Shown piece by piece: positions 55,022 to 64,000 of a stretch of 64,000 bases of DNA (position 1 is its first letter; each line of letters begins with the position of its first letter). The position numbers and the translations under genes are program-made. The notes under the pieces were generated by a model that was not told where the DNA came from, searched no databases, and saw only the letters and a program-made list of their open reading frames with translations. This stretch comes from Listeria monocytogenes ATCC 19117 (lineage in GTDB: Bacteria > Bacillota > Bacilli > Lactobacillales > Listeriaceae), in contig NC_018584.1 of assembly GCF_000307025.1 (NCBI RefSeq), positions 2,504,501-2,568,500 of the forward strand, given 5' to 3'.

Positions 55022-56188
55022 TTGAGAAAAGTTTTCATGTTTTTAAGCACAGCTTTATTATTAGCCATTTTGTCACTAAGCTTTACTGGTTTAGATCTGA
55101 AGGCAAAAGCTGCTTCTGATTTATATCCACTACCCGCTCCAATTATTGATGTTTTCCCAGATGATGGATTAGCCAAAGATATGGCTAGAAACTTAAACAA
55201 AGACTCTGTGAATGATGTTATTGATCAAGATGATTTGGATGCATTAACTAGTTTAGGGTTTGAAACACATACGATTACGAATGATTCCATGCAATTACTA
55301 GAGCGTGCCATGTTTAACAATGTCACAGATGTAAGTATTATGGAATTTGGGGCTAAATTAACGGAGTTCCCTGATATTACTACAATTCCACATTTAAAAA
55401 CGTTATTTTTTGCTGATTCACCTGGAAGATTAACTAGAAACTTATCCCTTCCAAACTACCAAAATTATCCTGAAATGGATACCATTACAATGAGCGGAAA
55501 TAATTTAGTCGGCTCTATCCCTGACTTTACCGGGATGCCTGCTTTAAAACAGCTTTATATGTCTGATATGTCAATTACAAGCGATGAACTTCCTAATTTT
55601 AATAATATTCCTTTACTTATTACGTTGGATCTAAGTTCTAACCAATTGACAACTATTCCTGATTTTCAAAATATACCAAATCTCACATTTTTAGATTTAA
55701 ATGCAAATTTATTAACCAATACACCAGATTTTCAAAATTTACCTAACTTAACTGATTTAAATTTAAGACATAACAATTTAACCGGTACGATGGTTAACTA
55801 CACCAACTTACCTAGTTTAGAATCATTAAACTTAGATTATAATTTTTTAACTGAACTACCTTCTAATGTATTAGATACTATTTATGTTCAAAGTCAAAAT
55901 GGAGAGCTTCCTGATCAAACTATTAATCAGGGCAATACATGTACTATTGATTTACCTATTTATTTCCAAATGGAAGAAATTAACATGTTAGTCAGCCCAG
56001 AAGTTACAGGAGAATATATCGGGACTAATATAGTCCAACTTCCGACGACAGTTAATGCGGAGGACAACTCTATAACAGTGGATACATCCGCTCTAAGTCC
56101 TGGTGAGTATAAATTAGACATCTCGTATAATCACAATTATGCCACTGGAGGCGTATGCTCTTATGATTGGAATGTAACTATTAATTAA
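55022..56188 (+). CDS. Secreted internalin-like LRR protein (C)
   Basis: This 388-aa exported protein has a signal peptide of about 30 residues (MRKVFMFLSTALLLAILSLS). The cap is YPLPAPIIDVFPDDGLAKDM with VNDVIDQDDLDALTSLGF. Seven to eight LRRs follow (LITLDLSSNQLTTIPDFQNI, LTDLNLRHNNLTGTMVNY), then an Ig-like C-terminal domain ending YDWNVTIN. It has no LPXTG or GW anchor, so it is a released InlC-type protein. The start is TTG at 55022 behind AAAGGA; an ATG at 54980 has no ribosome site. It closely resembles LRR protein A at 19817. In EGD-e the internalin at this place is lmo2470, by recollection. Confidence 0.9.
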   Translation: MRKVFMFLSTALLLAILSLSFTGLDLKAKAASDLYPLPAPIIDVFPDDGLAKDMARNLNKDSVNDVIDQDDLDALTSLGFETHTITNDSMQLLERAMFNNVTDVSIMEFGAKLTEFPDITTIPHLKTLFFADSPGRLTRNLSLPNYQNYPEMDTITMSGNNLVGSIPDFTGMPALKQLYMSDMSITSDELPNFNNIPLLITLDLSSNQLTTIPDFQNIPNLTFLDLNANLLTNTPDFQNLPNLTDLNLRHNNLTGTMVNYTNLPSLESLNLDYNFLTELPSNVLDTIYVQSQNGELPDQTINQGNTCTIDLPIYFQMEEINMLVSPEVTGEYIGTNIVQLPTTVNAEDNSITVDTSALSPGEYKLDISYNHNYATGGVCSYDWNVTIN

Positions 56189-56196
56189 TTTCTACT

Positions 56197-56239
56197 AAAA
56201 AAGCTGGAAGTTCAAAAACTCTGAACTTCCAGCTTTTTA
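56197..56239. terminator. Bidirectional terminator, LRR gene and namA
   Basis: AAAAAGCTGGAAGTTC pairs perfectly with GAACTTCCAGCTTTTT around a 9-base loop, between convergent genes. Confidence 0.95.
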
Positions 56240-56240
56240 T

Positions 56241-57257
56241 TTATTTCCACGCGCGTGAATATTGTTTTGGTCCTTCAATTGTTTCGCCTAATTGTTTGGC
56301 TGCATCTTTAGCAAAATAAGGATTTCGTAATAATTCACGACCAACAATAATTAAATCCGCTCGTTCATTGCATAAAATTTCTTCCGCTTGTTCGCCTCGT
56401 GTAATAAGCCCAAGCGCTCCAGTCGCAATACCCGCCCCGCGACGAATTTCATCTGCGAATGGCACTTGATAACCTGGGAAAACTGGTGGAGCCACATTAA
56501 CTAAACCACCTGTACTCACATCAATTAGTTCCACGCCATCTGCTTTCATCCATTTTGCAAAAGGAATATGATCTTCTAGTTGCAAACCGCCATGTGCATA
56601 GTCAGTAGCGGATACTCGAACGATAATCGGGCCGTCCCATACTTCCTTCACTGCTTTAATAATATCACTTAAAATTTTATATCGATTGCCAGCAGGTCCA
56701 CCGTAATTATCTTCGCGACGATTCGTAATTGGTGATAAGAATTGGTGAATTAAATAACCATGAGCAGCATGAATCTCAATAACATCAAATCCCGCTTCTT
56801 TTGCACGATAAGCGGCACGTTTAAAATCAGCCACAACCTCTTTAATTGCTTCTTTCGTAAGCTCTACTGGTTTGTCTGATTTTTCATCAAAAGCAATAGC
56901 AGAAGGAGCCACTATTTCACCTGGTAAAACAGCTTTTCTTCCAGCGTGTGCTAATTGAATTCCTGCTTTTGCTCCGTGATAATGAAGTCCATCTACTAAT
57001 TTTTTCAAAGCTGGAACTTGCTCGTCATTCCATAGTCCTAAATCAAATTCAGAAATCCGGCCTACTTCTTGAACAGCCGTAGCTTCTAAAATGACAAGCC
57101 CTGTACCACCAGCAGCTCTCGAGACATAGTGTGCAAAATGAAAGTCTGTTGCAATCCCGTCTTTATTTTCTACTGAATACATACACATTGGTGACATAAC
57201 AATTCTGTTTTTTAGCGTTACATCTTTTAATTTATATTCTGAAAATAATTTGGACAT
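56241..57257 (-). CDS. namA: NADPH dehydrogenase NamA (Old Yellow Enzyme, YqjM type)
   Basis: This 338-aa FMN enzyme reduces activated C=C bonds and quinones with NADPH. OYE motifs are SPMCMYSVENKDG (with the YqjM-type Cys), IQLAHAGRK, EIHAAHGYLIHQFLSPITNRR, RVSATDY, and GRELLRNPYFA. The start is MSKLFSEYKL at 57257; the ATG four codons upstream is directly on the AAAGGA ribosome site. It is convergent with the internalin gene and lies next to whiA. Confidence 0.95.
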   Translation of the reverse strand: MSKLFSEYKLKDVTLKNRIVMSPMCMYSVENKDGIATDFHFAHYVSRAAGGTGLVILEATAVQEVGRISEFDLGLWNDEQVPALKKLVDGLHYHGAKAGIQLAHAGRKAVLPGEIVAPSAIAFDEKSDKPVELTKEAIKEVVADFKRAAYRAKEAGFDVIEIHAAHGYLIHQFLSPITNRREDNYGGPAGNRYKILSDIIKAVKEVWDGPIIVRVSATDYAHGGLQLEDHIPFAKWMKADGVELIDVSTGGLVNVAPPVFPGYQVPFADEIRRGAGIATGALGLITRGEQAEEILCNERADLIIVGRELLRNPYFAKDAAKQLGETIEGPKQYSRAWK

Positions 57258-57283
57258 TCTAATTCGCATCCTTTTCTTTTTAA

Positions 57284-58255
57284 TTAACTATTACTGATTT
57301 TCAGTCCTACTTGTGCTGGTGTTTCCCCGCTTCTAAGGCGCTCTGCAATCTGATCTAGTTTCCGGAGACGATGATTAATACCTGATTTACTTACTTGACC
57401 TGTTGTCAGCATTTCGCCTAGCTCTTTTAAGGTAACATCTTCATTAGCTATACGAAGCGCTGCAATCTCACGCAGTCGTTCTGGTAAAGCTTCTAGCCCA
57501 ACGGTTGATTGGATATACTTGATATTATCGATTTGCCTAACAGCCGCATTAATTGTCTTGTTGAGATTCGCCGTTTCACAGTTCACTAGCCTGTTCACCG
57601 AATTCCGCATATCACGCATAATCCGAACATCCTCAAAATGAAGAAGCGCGCTAGTTGCTCCGATAATACTCAAGAATTCCGTGATTTTTTCTGCTTCTTT
57701 CAAATAGGTAATAAAACCATTTTTCCGTTCAAGCGTTCGCGCATTGAGATCGAATTGATTCATCAAAGCGCAAATCGCCTCATTGTGCTCCTCATAAACA
57801 GAGAAAATTTCTAAATGATAAGAAGAAGTTTCCGGATTATTAACTGACCCACTTGCCAAAAAGGCTCCACGCAAATAAGCACGTTTAGCGCTTCTCTTCT
57901 TAACAAATCCCCTATCAATCGATTTCGTAAACGTCATCGGTGGCTCTAGTATCCGTAAATCTTCCAAAATCCCCCGTGTACCTGACTTCAAGCGAACTAT
58001 ATAAACATTATTTTTTTTCAACTTCATTTTGCGACGTACAAGAAGTTCTATTGGCACTTCGTATAAGTCTTTCAGTAATTGATACATTCGTCTAGCTATG
58101 GCTGCATTCTCGGTTTGGACATCCATTATCACTAATTGATTCGAAAACGAGATGGCACCATTCATTCGAATAAAAGCTGCGAGTTCCACTTTTGCATCGC
58201 TATCACTTACGTCCATATGGGTTAATTCTTTCTTGGTTTCCGATGCAAATGACAT
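57284..58255 (-). CDS. whiA: DNA-binding protein WhiA
   Basis: This 323-aa protein has an N-terminal LAGLIDADG-like fold (about 1-210; [18 protein letters not shown]) and a C-terminal HTH (about 220-310; [25 protein letters not shown]). In Gram-positives it affects cell division and chromosome segregation. It starts 7 bp after yvcK, in the conserved rapZ-yvcK-whiA operon. The ribosome site is GGAGTGAG. Confidence 0.97.
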   Translation of the reverse strand: MSFASETKKELTHMDVSDSDAKVELAAFIRMNGAISFSNQLVIMDVQTENAAIARRMYQLLKDLYEVPIELLVRRKMKLKKNNVYIVRLKSGTRGILEDLRILEPPMTFTKSIDRGFVKKRSAKRAYLRGAFLASGSVNNPETSSYHLEIFSVYEEHNEAICALMNQFDLNARTLERKNGFITYLKEAEKITEFLSIIGATSALLHFEDVRIMRDMRNSVNRLVNCETANLNKTINAAVRQIDNIKYIQSTVGLEALPERLREIAALRIANEDVTLKELGEMLTTGQVSKSGINHRLRKLDQIAERLRSGETPAQVGLKISNS

Positions 58256-58262
58256 GGCTTAC

Positions 58263-59231
58263 TCACTCCTTTTCAATAGTTTGGTTAGGTAACATCGCTA
58301 AAAGCGCGTCCGCCACCTTTTCAGCGGCATGGCGCACAAGGCCATCCTCTGTAGAAAGAAAATCTTGATAAATGGCTTCTACGCCAAGCTCTTCCATTCC
58401 TTTGGCATTATGCTCTACTTGCGCAACATCCTCTGGGAATAAAAGTTCTTTCGGAACAGTCGTCGTATTAATTAACGTTTTATCTATAAAAGATTTTCCC
58501 ACATGCTCATGGATAACTTTAATATGATCCGCATCTGAGAAAAAGTCGGTTTCGCCAATTTGCGTTAAAATGTTCGTAATGTATACTTTCGGAGCCTTGC
58601 TTGCTATAATTTCATCAGCTAATTCCGTAAGTAATAGATTTGGTAAAATACTTGTGTATAAACTCCCTGGACCAATAACAATCAAATCAGCCTCTTTCAC
58701 TGCTTCGACTGCTGTCGGATATGGTTTTACATTTTCTGGTTCAATATACACACGATTAATATGCTTTCCTTGTAACGGGATAAGCGATTCACCGTGCACA
58801 ATAGAACCATCTTCCATTTCGGCATTTAAGATGAGTGGTTGATCCGTTGCTGGAATAACTTTGCCGCGGATTTTCAGCACCGTTGCTAGCACATTAATCG
58901 CATCAACATAACTATCATTCAATTGCGATAAAGCCGTTAAAATCAAATTTCCAATAACATGCCCCGATAAATCACCATCTACCGCAAAACGATATTGAAA
59001 TAAATCGACAACCCGTGGATCAACATTGGATAAAGCTAGCATGACATTGCGTATATCACCTGGGGGAAGCACATCCATTTGCTCGCGAATTTTACCAGAA
59101 CTACCACCATCGTCCGCTACGGTCACAATGGCCGTTAAATGAATATCCTTCTTTTTAAGCCCTTTTAAAATGACTGGAAGACCGGTCCCGCCACCGATTA
59201 CTACTACTTTAGGTTTCATTTCCTTTTTCAT
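58263..59231 (-). CDS. yvcK: YvcK/GlmR, UDP-sugar-binding morphology regulator
   Basis: This 322-aa CofD-like protein binds UDP-GlcNAc and stimulates GlmS, linking carbon supply to cell wall synthesis; in L. monocytogenes it is needed for wall integrity and virulence. The N-terminal nucleotide motif is VVIGGGTGLPVILKGLK, with TVADDGGSSGKIR and IGPGSLYTSILPNLL. It follows rapZ by one base and precedes whiA by 7 bp, a coupled operon. The ribosome site is AAAGGG. Confidence 0.97.
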   Translation of the reverse strand: MKKEMKPKVVVIGGGTGLPVILKGLKKKDIHLTAIVTVADDGGSSGKIREQMDVLPPGDIRNVMLALSNVDPRVVDLFQYRFAVDGDLSGHVIGNLILTALSQLNDSYVDAINVLATVLKIRGKVIPATDQPLILNAEMEDGSIVHGESLIPLQGKHINRVYIEPENVKPYPTAVEAVKEADLIVIGPGSLYTSILPNLLLTELADEIIASKAPKVYITNILTQIGETDFFSDADHIKVIHEHVGKSFIDKTLINTTTVPKELLFPEDVAQVEHNAKGMEELGVEAIYQDFLSTEDGLVRHAAEKVADALLAMLPNQTIEKE

Positions 59232-59232
59232 A

Positions 59233-60108
59233 TTAACGGCCCTTTCTACGTTTCATATCTCGGTGTGAAATCGTTGTTTCATATTTTTGTTGAATTGCCT
59301 TACCAACGAACTCTGTCAAAGCTACTGAACGATGCTGTCCTCCAGTACATCCAATGGCAATAACTAATTGTGTTTTTCCTTCTCGTTTGTAAAAAGGAAG
59401 TGTAAACATTAATAGATCTACTAACTTATCTAAAAAGGTCTGCGTTTCTGGCCATTTCATCACATATTCATACACATCTTCATCAAGTCCTGTCAACGGA
59501 CGCATTTTGTCAATGTAATGCGGATTCGGTAAAAAGCGCACATCAAACACTAAATCAGCATCAATCGGAATGCCGTATTTGAAACCAAATGACATCAATT
59601 GCACATTGAATATATCTTTATCTTCGGTTTGGAATTCATTGTTAATTCGCTCGCGTAACTCACGTGGCGCCATATTCGATGTATTAATAACTAACTGCGA
59701 ACGGCCTTTTAAATCACTAAGCAGTTCGCGCTCTGCATTAATCCCGTCTAGCACAGACCCATTAGGCTCCAGTGGATGGTGGCGGCGCGTTTCTTTATAA
59801 CGCGAAACAAGTACCTTATCATCAGCCTCTAAAAAGAGGATTTTCGTTGTTATAAAATTGGTATTATCTAGCTCATCTAGCGCTGGTTCAATGGAATCGA
59901 AAAACTCACGGCCGCGAAGATCCATTACGAGCGCGATTTTATCCATTTTATCGCTTTCTTTCATTAGCTCCCAGAACTTTGGAAGTAAACTTGGCGGTAA
60001 ATTATCTACACAAAAATAACCGAGATCTTCTAAAGACTGCATTGCGACTGTTTTTCCTGCTCCAGACATCCCAGTAATGATTACTAATTTTAATTGTTTA
60101 GAAGCCAT
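59233..60108 (-). CDS. rapZ: RNase adapter/nucleotide-binding protein RapZ (YvcJ)
   Basis: This 291-aa P-loop protein has Walker A GMSGAGKT at residues 13-20 and the C-terminal family motif [18 protein letters not shown]. In E. coli RapZ controls GlmS through small RNAs; in Firmicutes its Bacillus homologue YvcJ affects competence, and its partners are not fully known. The start is MASKQLKLV at 60108 behind AAAGGATG. It leads the rapZ-yvcK-whiA operon. Confidence 0.95.
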   Translation of the reverse strand: MASKQLKLVIITGMSGAGKTVAMQSLEDLGYFCVDNLPPSLLPKFWELMKESDKMDKIALVMDLRGREFFDSIEPALDELDNTNFITTKILFLEADDKVLVSRYKETRRHHPLEPNGSVLDGINAERELLSDLKGRSQLVINTSNMAPRELRERINNEFQTEDKDIFNVQLMSFGFKYGIPIDADLVFDVRFLPNPHYIDKMRPLTGLDEDVYEYVMKWPETQTFLDKLVDLLMFTLPFYKREGKTQLVIAIGCTGGQHRSVALTEFVGKAIQQKYETTISHRDMKRRKGR

Positions 60109-60169
60109 ATCTGCCTCATCCTTTCGCACAAATAATATCTATCTTCCATTTTAGCACACTTCTCACTAG

Positions 60170-60211
60170 AAAATCCCGGAAAAGTCTCTAAAGCGAGTTT
60201 CCGGGATTTTT
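60170..60211 (-). terminator. Terminator between pgcA and rapZ
   Basis: On the minus strand AAATCCCGGAAA pairs with TTTCCGGGATTTT around a 14-base loop, just after the pgcA stop. Confidence 0.9.
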
Positions 60212-60215
60212 CTTT

Positions 60216-61946
60216 TTAAGCTTCGATATGTTGCATCAAATCAGCTTTCACTTTTTCTAATTTTGTTGCACTTTCTTCTTTACTTTCACCACGAATACTA
60301 AAGTAGAATTTGATTTTCGGTTCTGTGCCGGATGGACGTAAACAGAACCATGAACCATCTTCAAAATAACATTTAATGACATCTGCTGTTGGCAAATGAA
60401 TCGCTTCCGTTTTTCCGGTAGCAATCCAAGTTGTTTCGCTTCTTAAATAATCTTCCGCACGTTCCACGGGGAATCCACCCATACTTGTTGGTAGTTGCTC
60501 GCGAAAATTACTTGTAATTTCTTTGATGCGCCGAGAACCATCCTTACCGCTTAAAGTTAAGGAAACTAGATCTTCTTTGTAATAGCCAAACTCAGCATAA
60601 ATTTGCTCTAAATCTTCTAGTAAACTTCCACCTTCTACTTTGCTAACGAGCGCCACTTCCGCAATCGCAAGCACCGCTTGAATCGCATCTTTATCACGCG
60701 TAAACGGCTTAACCATATAACCATTACTTTCTTCATAACCAAATTCAAACGTATGCTTGCCAGTTTCTTCAAAGTGCTTAATTTGTTCTGCAATAAATTT
60801 GAAACCAGTTAATACTTCAATCATTTCCGCACCGTAATGTTTCGCGATTTCTGTTCCAAGATTACTTGTTACAATAGATTTTAATACCGCTGCATTAGCT
60901 GGCAATTCATTTTGCGCTTTCTTTTGTTTTAATAAATAATGTAAAATAATCGCGCCAATTTGGTTTCCAGATAACACTTCATATTCGCCGTCAAGATTAC
61001 GAACTGCCACGCCTAAACGGTCAGCATCCGGATCTGTTCCGACTAAAATGTCGCCACCAAACTTCTTACCATATTCAATCGCAAGTAAAAAGGCTTCGCG
61101 GTTTTCCGGGTTAGGCGATTTTACCGTTCCAAAATCGGGATCATTCACAAATTGCTCGTCAACCTTAACAATATTCGTAAAGCCAACACTTTCAAGCGCA
61201 GGAACGCCAAGAATTCCGCCAGTACCATGAAGGGGCGTGAAAACAATTTTCAAATCCTCCCCTCGTTCTTGAACAAGCTCTTTATTGACAATAACCTCTT
61301 TTAATTTTTCCAAATATGGACGGTCTACTTTTTCACTGATTACCTCAAGTAAACCATTTTCAATTAATAGCTCTTGGTTCGCTACTTCTACAGAAAAAAT
61401 ATCCTCTACCGCGTTTATGTATTCAATTACAGCACTTGCCCCTGTTGGAGGCATTTGTCCGCCATCTTCACCATAAATCTTGTAGCCATTGTATTCTGGT
61501 GGGTTATGGCTAGCTGTAATAACAATCCCACCAAACGCATTTAAATGACGTACTGCAAAGGAAAGTTCCGGTGTTGGTCGAAGCGCATCAAAAACATAGC
61601 TTTTCACACCATGATGCCCTAATACCGCCGCCGATTCAAAAGCAAATTCACGCGACATATGACGAGGATCATACGCAATAACTATCCCACGTTTTTTAGC
61701 CTCTTCCCCGTTCTCCGCCACAAATTGCGCCAAACCTAGAGAAGCCTTACGAATAGTATAGATATTCATGCGGTTTGTTCCAGCGCCTAGTACACCACGC
61801 ATCCCAGCCGTTCCAAATTCCATATTACGATAAAAACTATCCTCAAGTTCTTTTTCATTTGCTTCCATATTCGTTAATTGTTTTCTTAATGTGCTATCTA
61901 ATTTGTCATTAGCAACCCATTTTTGATATTCTTCTTGCCAATTCAT
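60216..61946 (-). CDS. pgcA: Phosphoglucomutase (alpha-D-phosphohexomutase)
   Basis: This 576-aa enzyme interconverts glucose-1- and glucose-6-phosphate, supplying UDP-glucose for wall teichoic acid and glucolipids. The active-site phospho-Ser is in ITASHNPPEYNGYKIYG, the metal loop is GTDPDADRLGVAV, the sugar loop is FGYEESNGY, and the phosphate loop is CLRPSGTEPKIKFYF. The ribosome site is AAGGAG. It is downstream of galM and galE in one direction, forming a Leloir-like sugar group. Confidence 0.96.
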   Translation of the reverse strand: MNWQEEYQKWVANDKLDSTLRKQLTNMEANEKELEDSFYRNMEFGTAGMRGVLGAGTNRMNIYTIRKASLGLAQFVAENGEEAKKRGIVIAYDPRHMSREFAFESAAVLGHHGVKSYVFDALRPTPELSFAVRHLNAFGGIVITASHNPPEYNGYKIYGEDGGQMPPTGASAVIEYINAVEDIFSVEVANQELLIENGLLEVISEKVDRPYLEKLKEVIVNKELVQERGEDLKIVFTPLHGTGGILGVPALESVGFTNIVKVDEQFVNDPDFGTVKSPNPENREAFLLAIEYGKKFGGDILVGTDPDADRLGVAVRNLDGEYEVLSGNQIGAIILHYLLKQKKAQNELPANAAVLKSIVTSNLGTEIAKHYGAEMIEVLTGFKFIAEQIKHFEETGKHTFEFGYEESNGYMVKPFTRDKDAIQAVLAIAEVALVSKVEGGSLLEDLEQIYAEFGYYKEDLVSLTLSGKDGSRRIKEITSNFREQLPTSMGGFPVERAEDYLRSETTWIATGKTEAIHLPTADVIKCYFEDGSWFCLRPSGTEPKIKFYFSIRGESKEESATKLEKVKADLMQHIEA

Positions 61947-61987
61947 TCTCTACACTCCTTCATTTAGAACTCTTTAATTAAAATTTA

Positions 61988-63049
61988 TCAGCTCTCCACT
62001 GTGAAACGAAAAGCTGTTCTAGATGTAAAAGGTTTTTCTGGTCGAAGTACAATATCACCAAATCCGTCATGGTTAATCGCATCTACTAAACCCTGTGTTT
62101 CCATTGTTATGCCAGCATATTTTGGCACAGTTCGCTCGCCAATCTCAAAAGAGCCATCCAAACTATTCGCCGTATAAATTAATACCGAGTCAGCTTTGGT
62201 TTCCATTTCCAAGCGCCGTCCTGACTTTGGATCAAACAAAACTGCATCTGGACGACTATTTTCATGTTTTAAAATGAATGCATGATCCAGCCCCGCACCA
62301 ACTAATTTTACTTGCTGGTCCTGACTTTGTGTAATCTCCGCTACTTCACGACCTGCACGCAAATCAAAGATAGTATTTTCCGCTAACCGCTTTTCCCCAA
62401 TTGGGAGAAACTCTTCATCAATTGGTAGGAAGCTGTCACTATTAACCCAAAGCTGATGTTGTAAAACCGTTGAACCAGCTTCTCCGCTTAGATTAAAATA
62501 AATATGATTGCTCGGGTTATATATAGTCGGCTGATCGCTTTTCGCTTCATAATCAAGCAGCCATTCATTTTTATTATTTAACGTATATGTCATTTTTGCA
62601 TCAATATTTCCTGGATAGCCATTTTCTCCATCCGCCCAGCAGTATTCAAAAGTCATCACAATTTGATCAAGACTTTTTTCTACTGAAACATCCCAAAGCT
62701 TCTTACTAAAATTGAATTTCCCACCGTGACGATGGTTAGCTCCTTCATTTTGAATCAGTTGAAATTGTTTACCGTCCAAACTAAATTGCCCATTTGTAAT
62801 GCGTCCAGCAACAGGGCCAAGTGTCGCGCCGAAGTATGGGGAGTGTGCCAAATAATCATCTAAATTTGTAAAACCAAGACTAATATTCGCAAAATCACCA
62901 AATTTATCTTTTGTTTCAAGGGAAGTAACAATCGCTCCGTAATTTAAAACACTCATGCGCATACCATGATCATTTACCATCGTCCACTTCCAAACAGTTT
63001 CTCCCTCAAACTCCCCAAATCGCTCCTTCATTACTTCGATAAAAATCAC
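61988..63049 (-). CDS. galM: Aldose 1-epimerase (galactose mutarotase)
   Basis: This 353-aa enzyme interconverts alpha and beta anomers of galactose and glucose. Active-site regions are GPVAGRITNGQF, ANHRHGGKFNFSKKLWDV, YNPSNHIYFNLSGEAGS with the catalytic His, and AGITMETQGLVDAINH with the catalytic Glu. The start is ambiguous: GTG at 63049 is only two bases from AAGGA, while ATG at 63031 is 20 bases away. It lies 17 bp after galE, so it probably shares its transcript. Confidence 0.93.
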   Translation of the reverse strand: MIFIEVMKERFGEFEGETVWKWTMVNDHGMRMSVLNYGAIVTSLETKDKFGDFANISLGFTNLDDYLAHSPYFGATLGPVAGRITNGQFSLDGKQFQLIQNEGANHRHGGKFNFSKKLWDVSVEKSLDQIVMTFEYCWADGENGYPGNIDAKMTYTLNNKNEWLLDYEAKSDQPTIYNPSNHIYFNLSGEAGSTVLQHQLWVNSDSFLPIDEEFLPIGEKRLAENTIFDLRAGREVAEITQSQDQQVKLVGAGLDHAFILKHENSRPDAVLFDPKSGRRLEMETKADSVLIYTANSLDGSFEIGERTVPKYAGITMETQGLVDAINHDGFGDIVLRPEKPFTSRTAFRFTVES

Positions 63050-63065
63050 ATTCCTTCATAAGTTA

Positions 63066-64000
63066 TTAATAGCCATTTGGATGAGATACGTGCCATTTCC
63101 AAGCAGTGGCGATAATATCTTTTACGTCTGTATAAGTTGGCTCCCAACCAAGAATTTCACGCGCTTTATCACTTGAAGCAATTAACGTTCCTGGATCTCC
63201 TGCACGGCGTGGTACAACTTCAGCTGGAATTTCTTTACCTGTTACAGTACGAGCTGCTTCAAGCATTTCTTTCACTGAAAAACCGTTACTGCTACCAAGG
63301 TTGAAAATATTACTTTCCCCGCCATTTTTCAAGTATTCTAGCGCTTTAATATGCGCGTCAATTAAATCTTCTACTTGTACATAATCACGAATACAAGTAC
63401 CATCAGGCGTATTGTAGTCGTCACCGTAAATCGCTAATTTTTCTCGTTGACCAAGCGCAACTTGTAAAATAATTGGGACTAAGTGTGATTCTGGTTTGTG
63501 ATCTTCCCCAATTGAACCATCCGCTTTGGCGCCAGCAACATTAAAATACCGGAGTGCAACATATTTCATATCATACGCTTTATCGCACCATTTCATCATT
63601 TTTTCCATGATTAGCTTCGTTTCGCCGTAAGTACTTTCCGGATTTGTTGGCATATCTTCCGTAATCGGTACTCGTTCTGGCTCACCATATGTTGCAGCGC
63701 TAGAAGAAAAGACAATATGCTTCACACCAAATTGCTCCATCACTTCTAAGACAATTTGCGTACCATAAACATTATTATTTAAATAAACAAGCGGTACTTC
63801 CATCGATTCTCCTACAAGTGAACTAGCAGCAAAGTGAATCACACCATCTACCTTTTCTTTTTCAAAAACTGAACTTAAAAATGCCTTATCTCGAATATCT
63901 CCTTCATAAAATTTTGCCTTTGTATGAATGGATTCCTTGTGCCCTGTTCTTAAATTATCAATAACTACTACTTCATATCCGCGAGTAATTAACTCATCTA
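63066..64000 (-). CDS. galE: UDP-glucose 4-epimerase (N-terminus outside window)
   Basis: This short-chain dehydrogenase-fold enzyme interconverts UDP-glucose and UDP-galactose with tightly bound NAD. The reading frame is open to the window edge; about 310 residues are visible. Motifs are [12 protein letters not shown] sequence near the edge, [13 protein letters not shown], the catalytic [11 protein letters not shown] with Y-x-x-x-K in [22 protein letters not shown], and [22 protein letters not shown]. The Rossmann GxxGxxG and start codon lie beyond position 64000. It precedes galM and pgcA. Confidence 0.95.
   Translation of the reverse strand, partial: DELITRGYEVVVIDNLRTGHKESIHTKAKFYEGDIRDKAFLSSVFEKEKVDGVIHFAASSLVGESMEVPLVYLNNNVYGTQIVLEVMEQFGVKHIVFSSSAATYGEPERVPITEDMPTNPESTYGETKLIMEKMMKWCDKAYDMKYVALRYFNVAGAKADGSIGEDHKPESHLVPIILQVALGQREKLAIYGDDYNTPDGTCIRDYVQVEDLIDAHIKALEYLKNGGESNIFNLGSSNGFSVKEMLEAARTVTGKEIPAEVVPRRAGDPGTLIASSDKAREILGWEPTYTDVKDIIATAWKWHVSHPNGY

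Noticed and set aside
54844..55200. Minus-strand 118-aa ORF over the start of LRR protein C
   Set aside because: It overlaps the signal-peptide region of a clear gene in antisense and has no ribosome site.

Overview
This window comes from a low-GC Gram-positive bacterium and is almost certainly Listeria, of the L. monocytogenes/L. innocua group. The evidence is the tmRNA tag peptide GKEKQNLAFAA, secreted internalin-type leucine-rich repeat proteins, the cesRK and hupDGC loci, a CtsR box before clpP, and the gene order galE-galM-pgcA-rapZ-yvcK-whiA. Most genes lie on the minus strand, so the window reads naturally from 64000 to 1. Species and gene names rest on family knowledge and memory; no search was run.

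Layout from 1 to about 19 kb. A methionine ABC transporter ATPase (partial) sits behind a SAM riboswitch whose terminated form matches the trans-acting RNA known as SreA. Next come cesR-cesK with a small membrane protein, a cation efflux protein, a thioredoxin-like protein, gcvH, an ArsC/Spx-like protein, two tandem SEDS (RodA) glycosyltransferases, and the hupDGC iron/haem transporter behind a Fur-like box. A divergent 54-aa gene shares that box region. Then follow an esterase, glutamate decarboxylase gadD3, an orphan BglG/LicT antiterminator with its own RAT/terminator leader, and several small accessory genes (VOC, ClbS/DfsB, YxeA, effector-binding, WYL regulator, YdcF).

From 19.3 to 31 kb, ssrA and smpB are separated by about 10 kb. 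That gap holds two large secreted GH31 enzymes whose sizes match the 6-alpha-glucosyltransferase and 3-alpha-isomaltosyltransferase of the cycloalternan pathway. The two enzyme genes alternate with two secreted internalin-like genes, and an Rgg/MutR-like regulator is divergent from them. This is the most distinctive accessory block. It looks like an extracellular starch-to-cycloalternan module combined with LRR proteins.

From 31 to 44.5 kb come rnr, a carboxylesterase, an array of four 106-107-bp tandem repeats ending in a 43-bp palindrome, secG, a paralogous hydrolase that has lost its catalytic serine, another hydrolase, and the glycolytic operon cggR-gap-pgk-tpiA-gpmI-eno with a recognisable CggR operator.

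From 44.5 to 64 kb come sigL (sigma-54) with an unusual C-terminus, a dipeptidase, a TetR-MMPL pair, a DUF898 protein, tRNA-Arg(CCG), a chitin-active AA10 LPMO, clpP with its CtsR box, an amino acid permease, a third secreted internalin, the Old Yellow Enzyme namA, whiA-yvcK-rapZ, and the sugar genes pgcA-galM-galE (the last partial).
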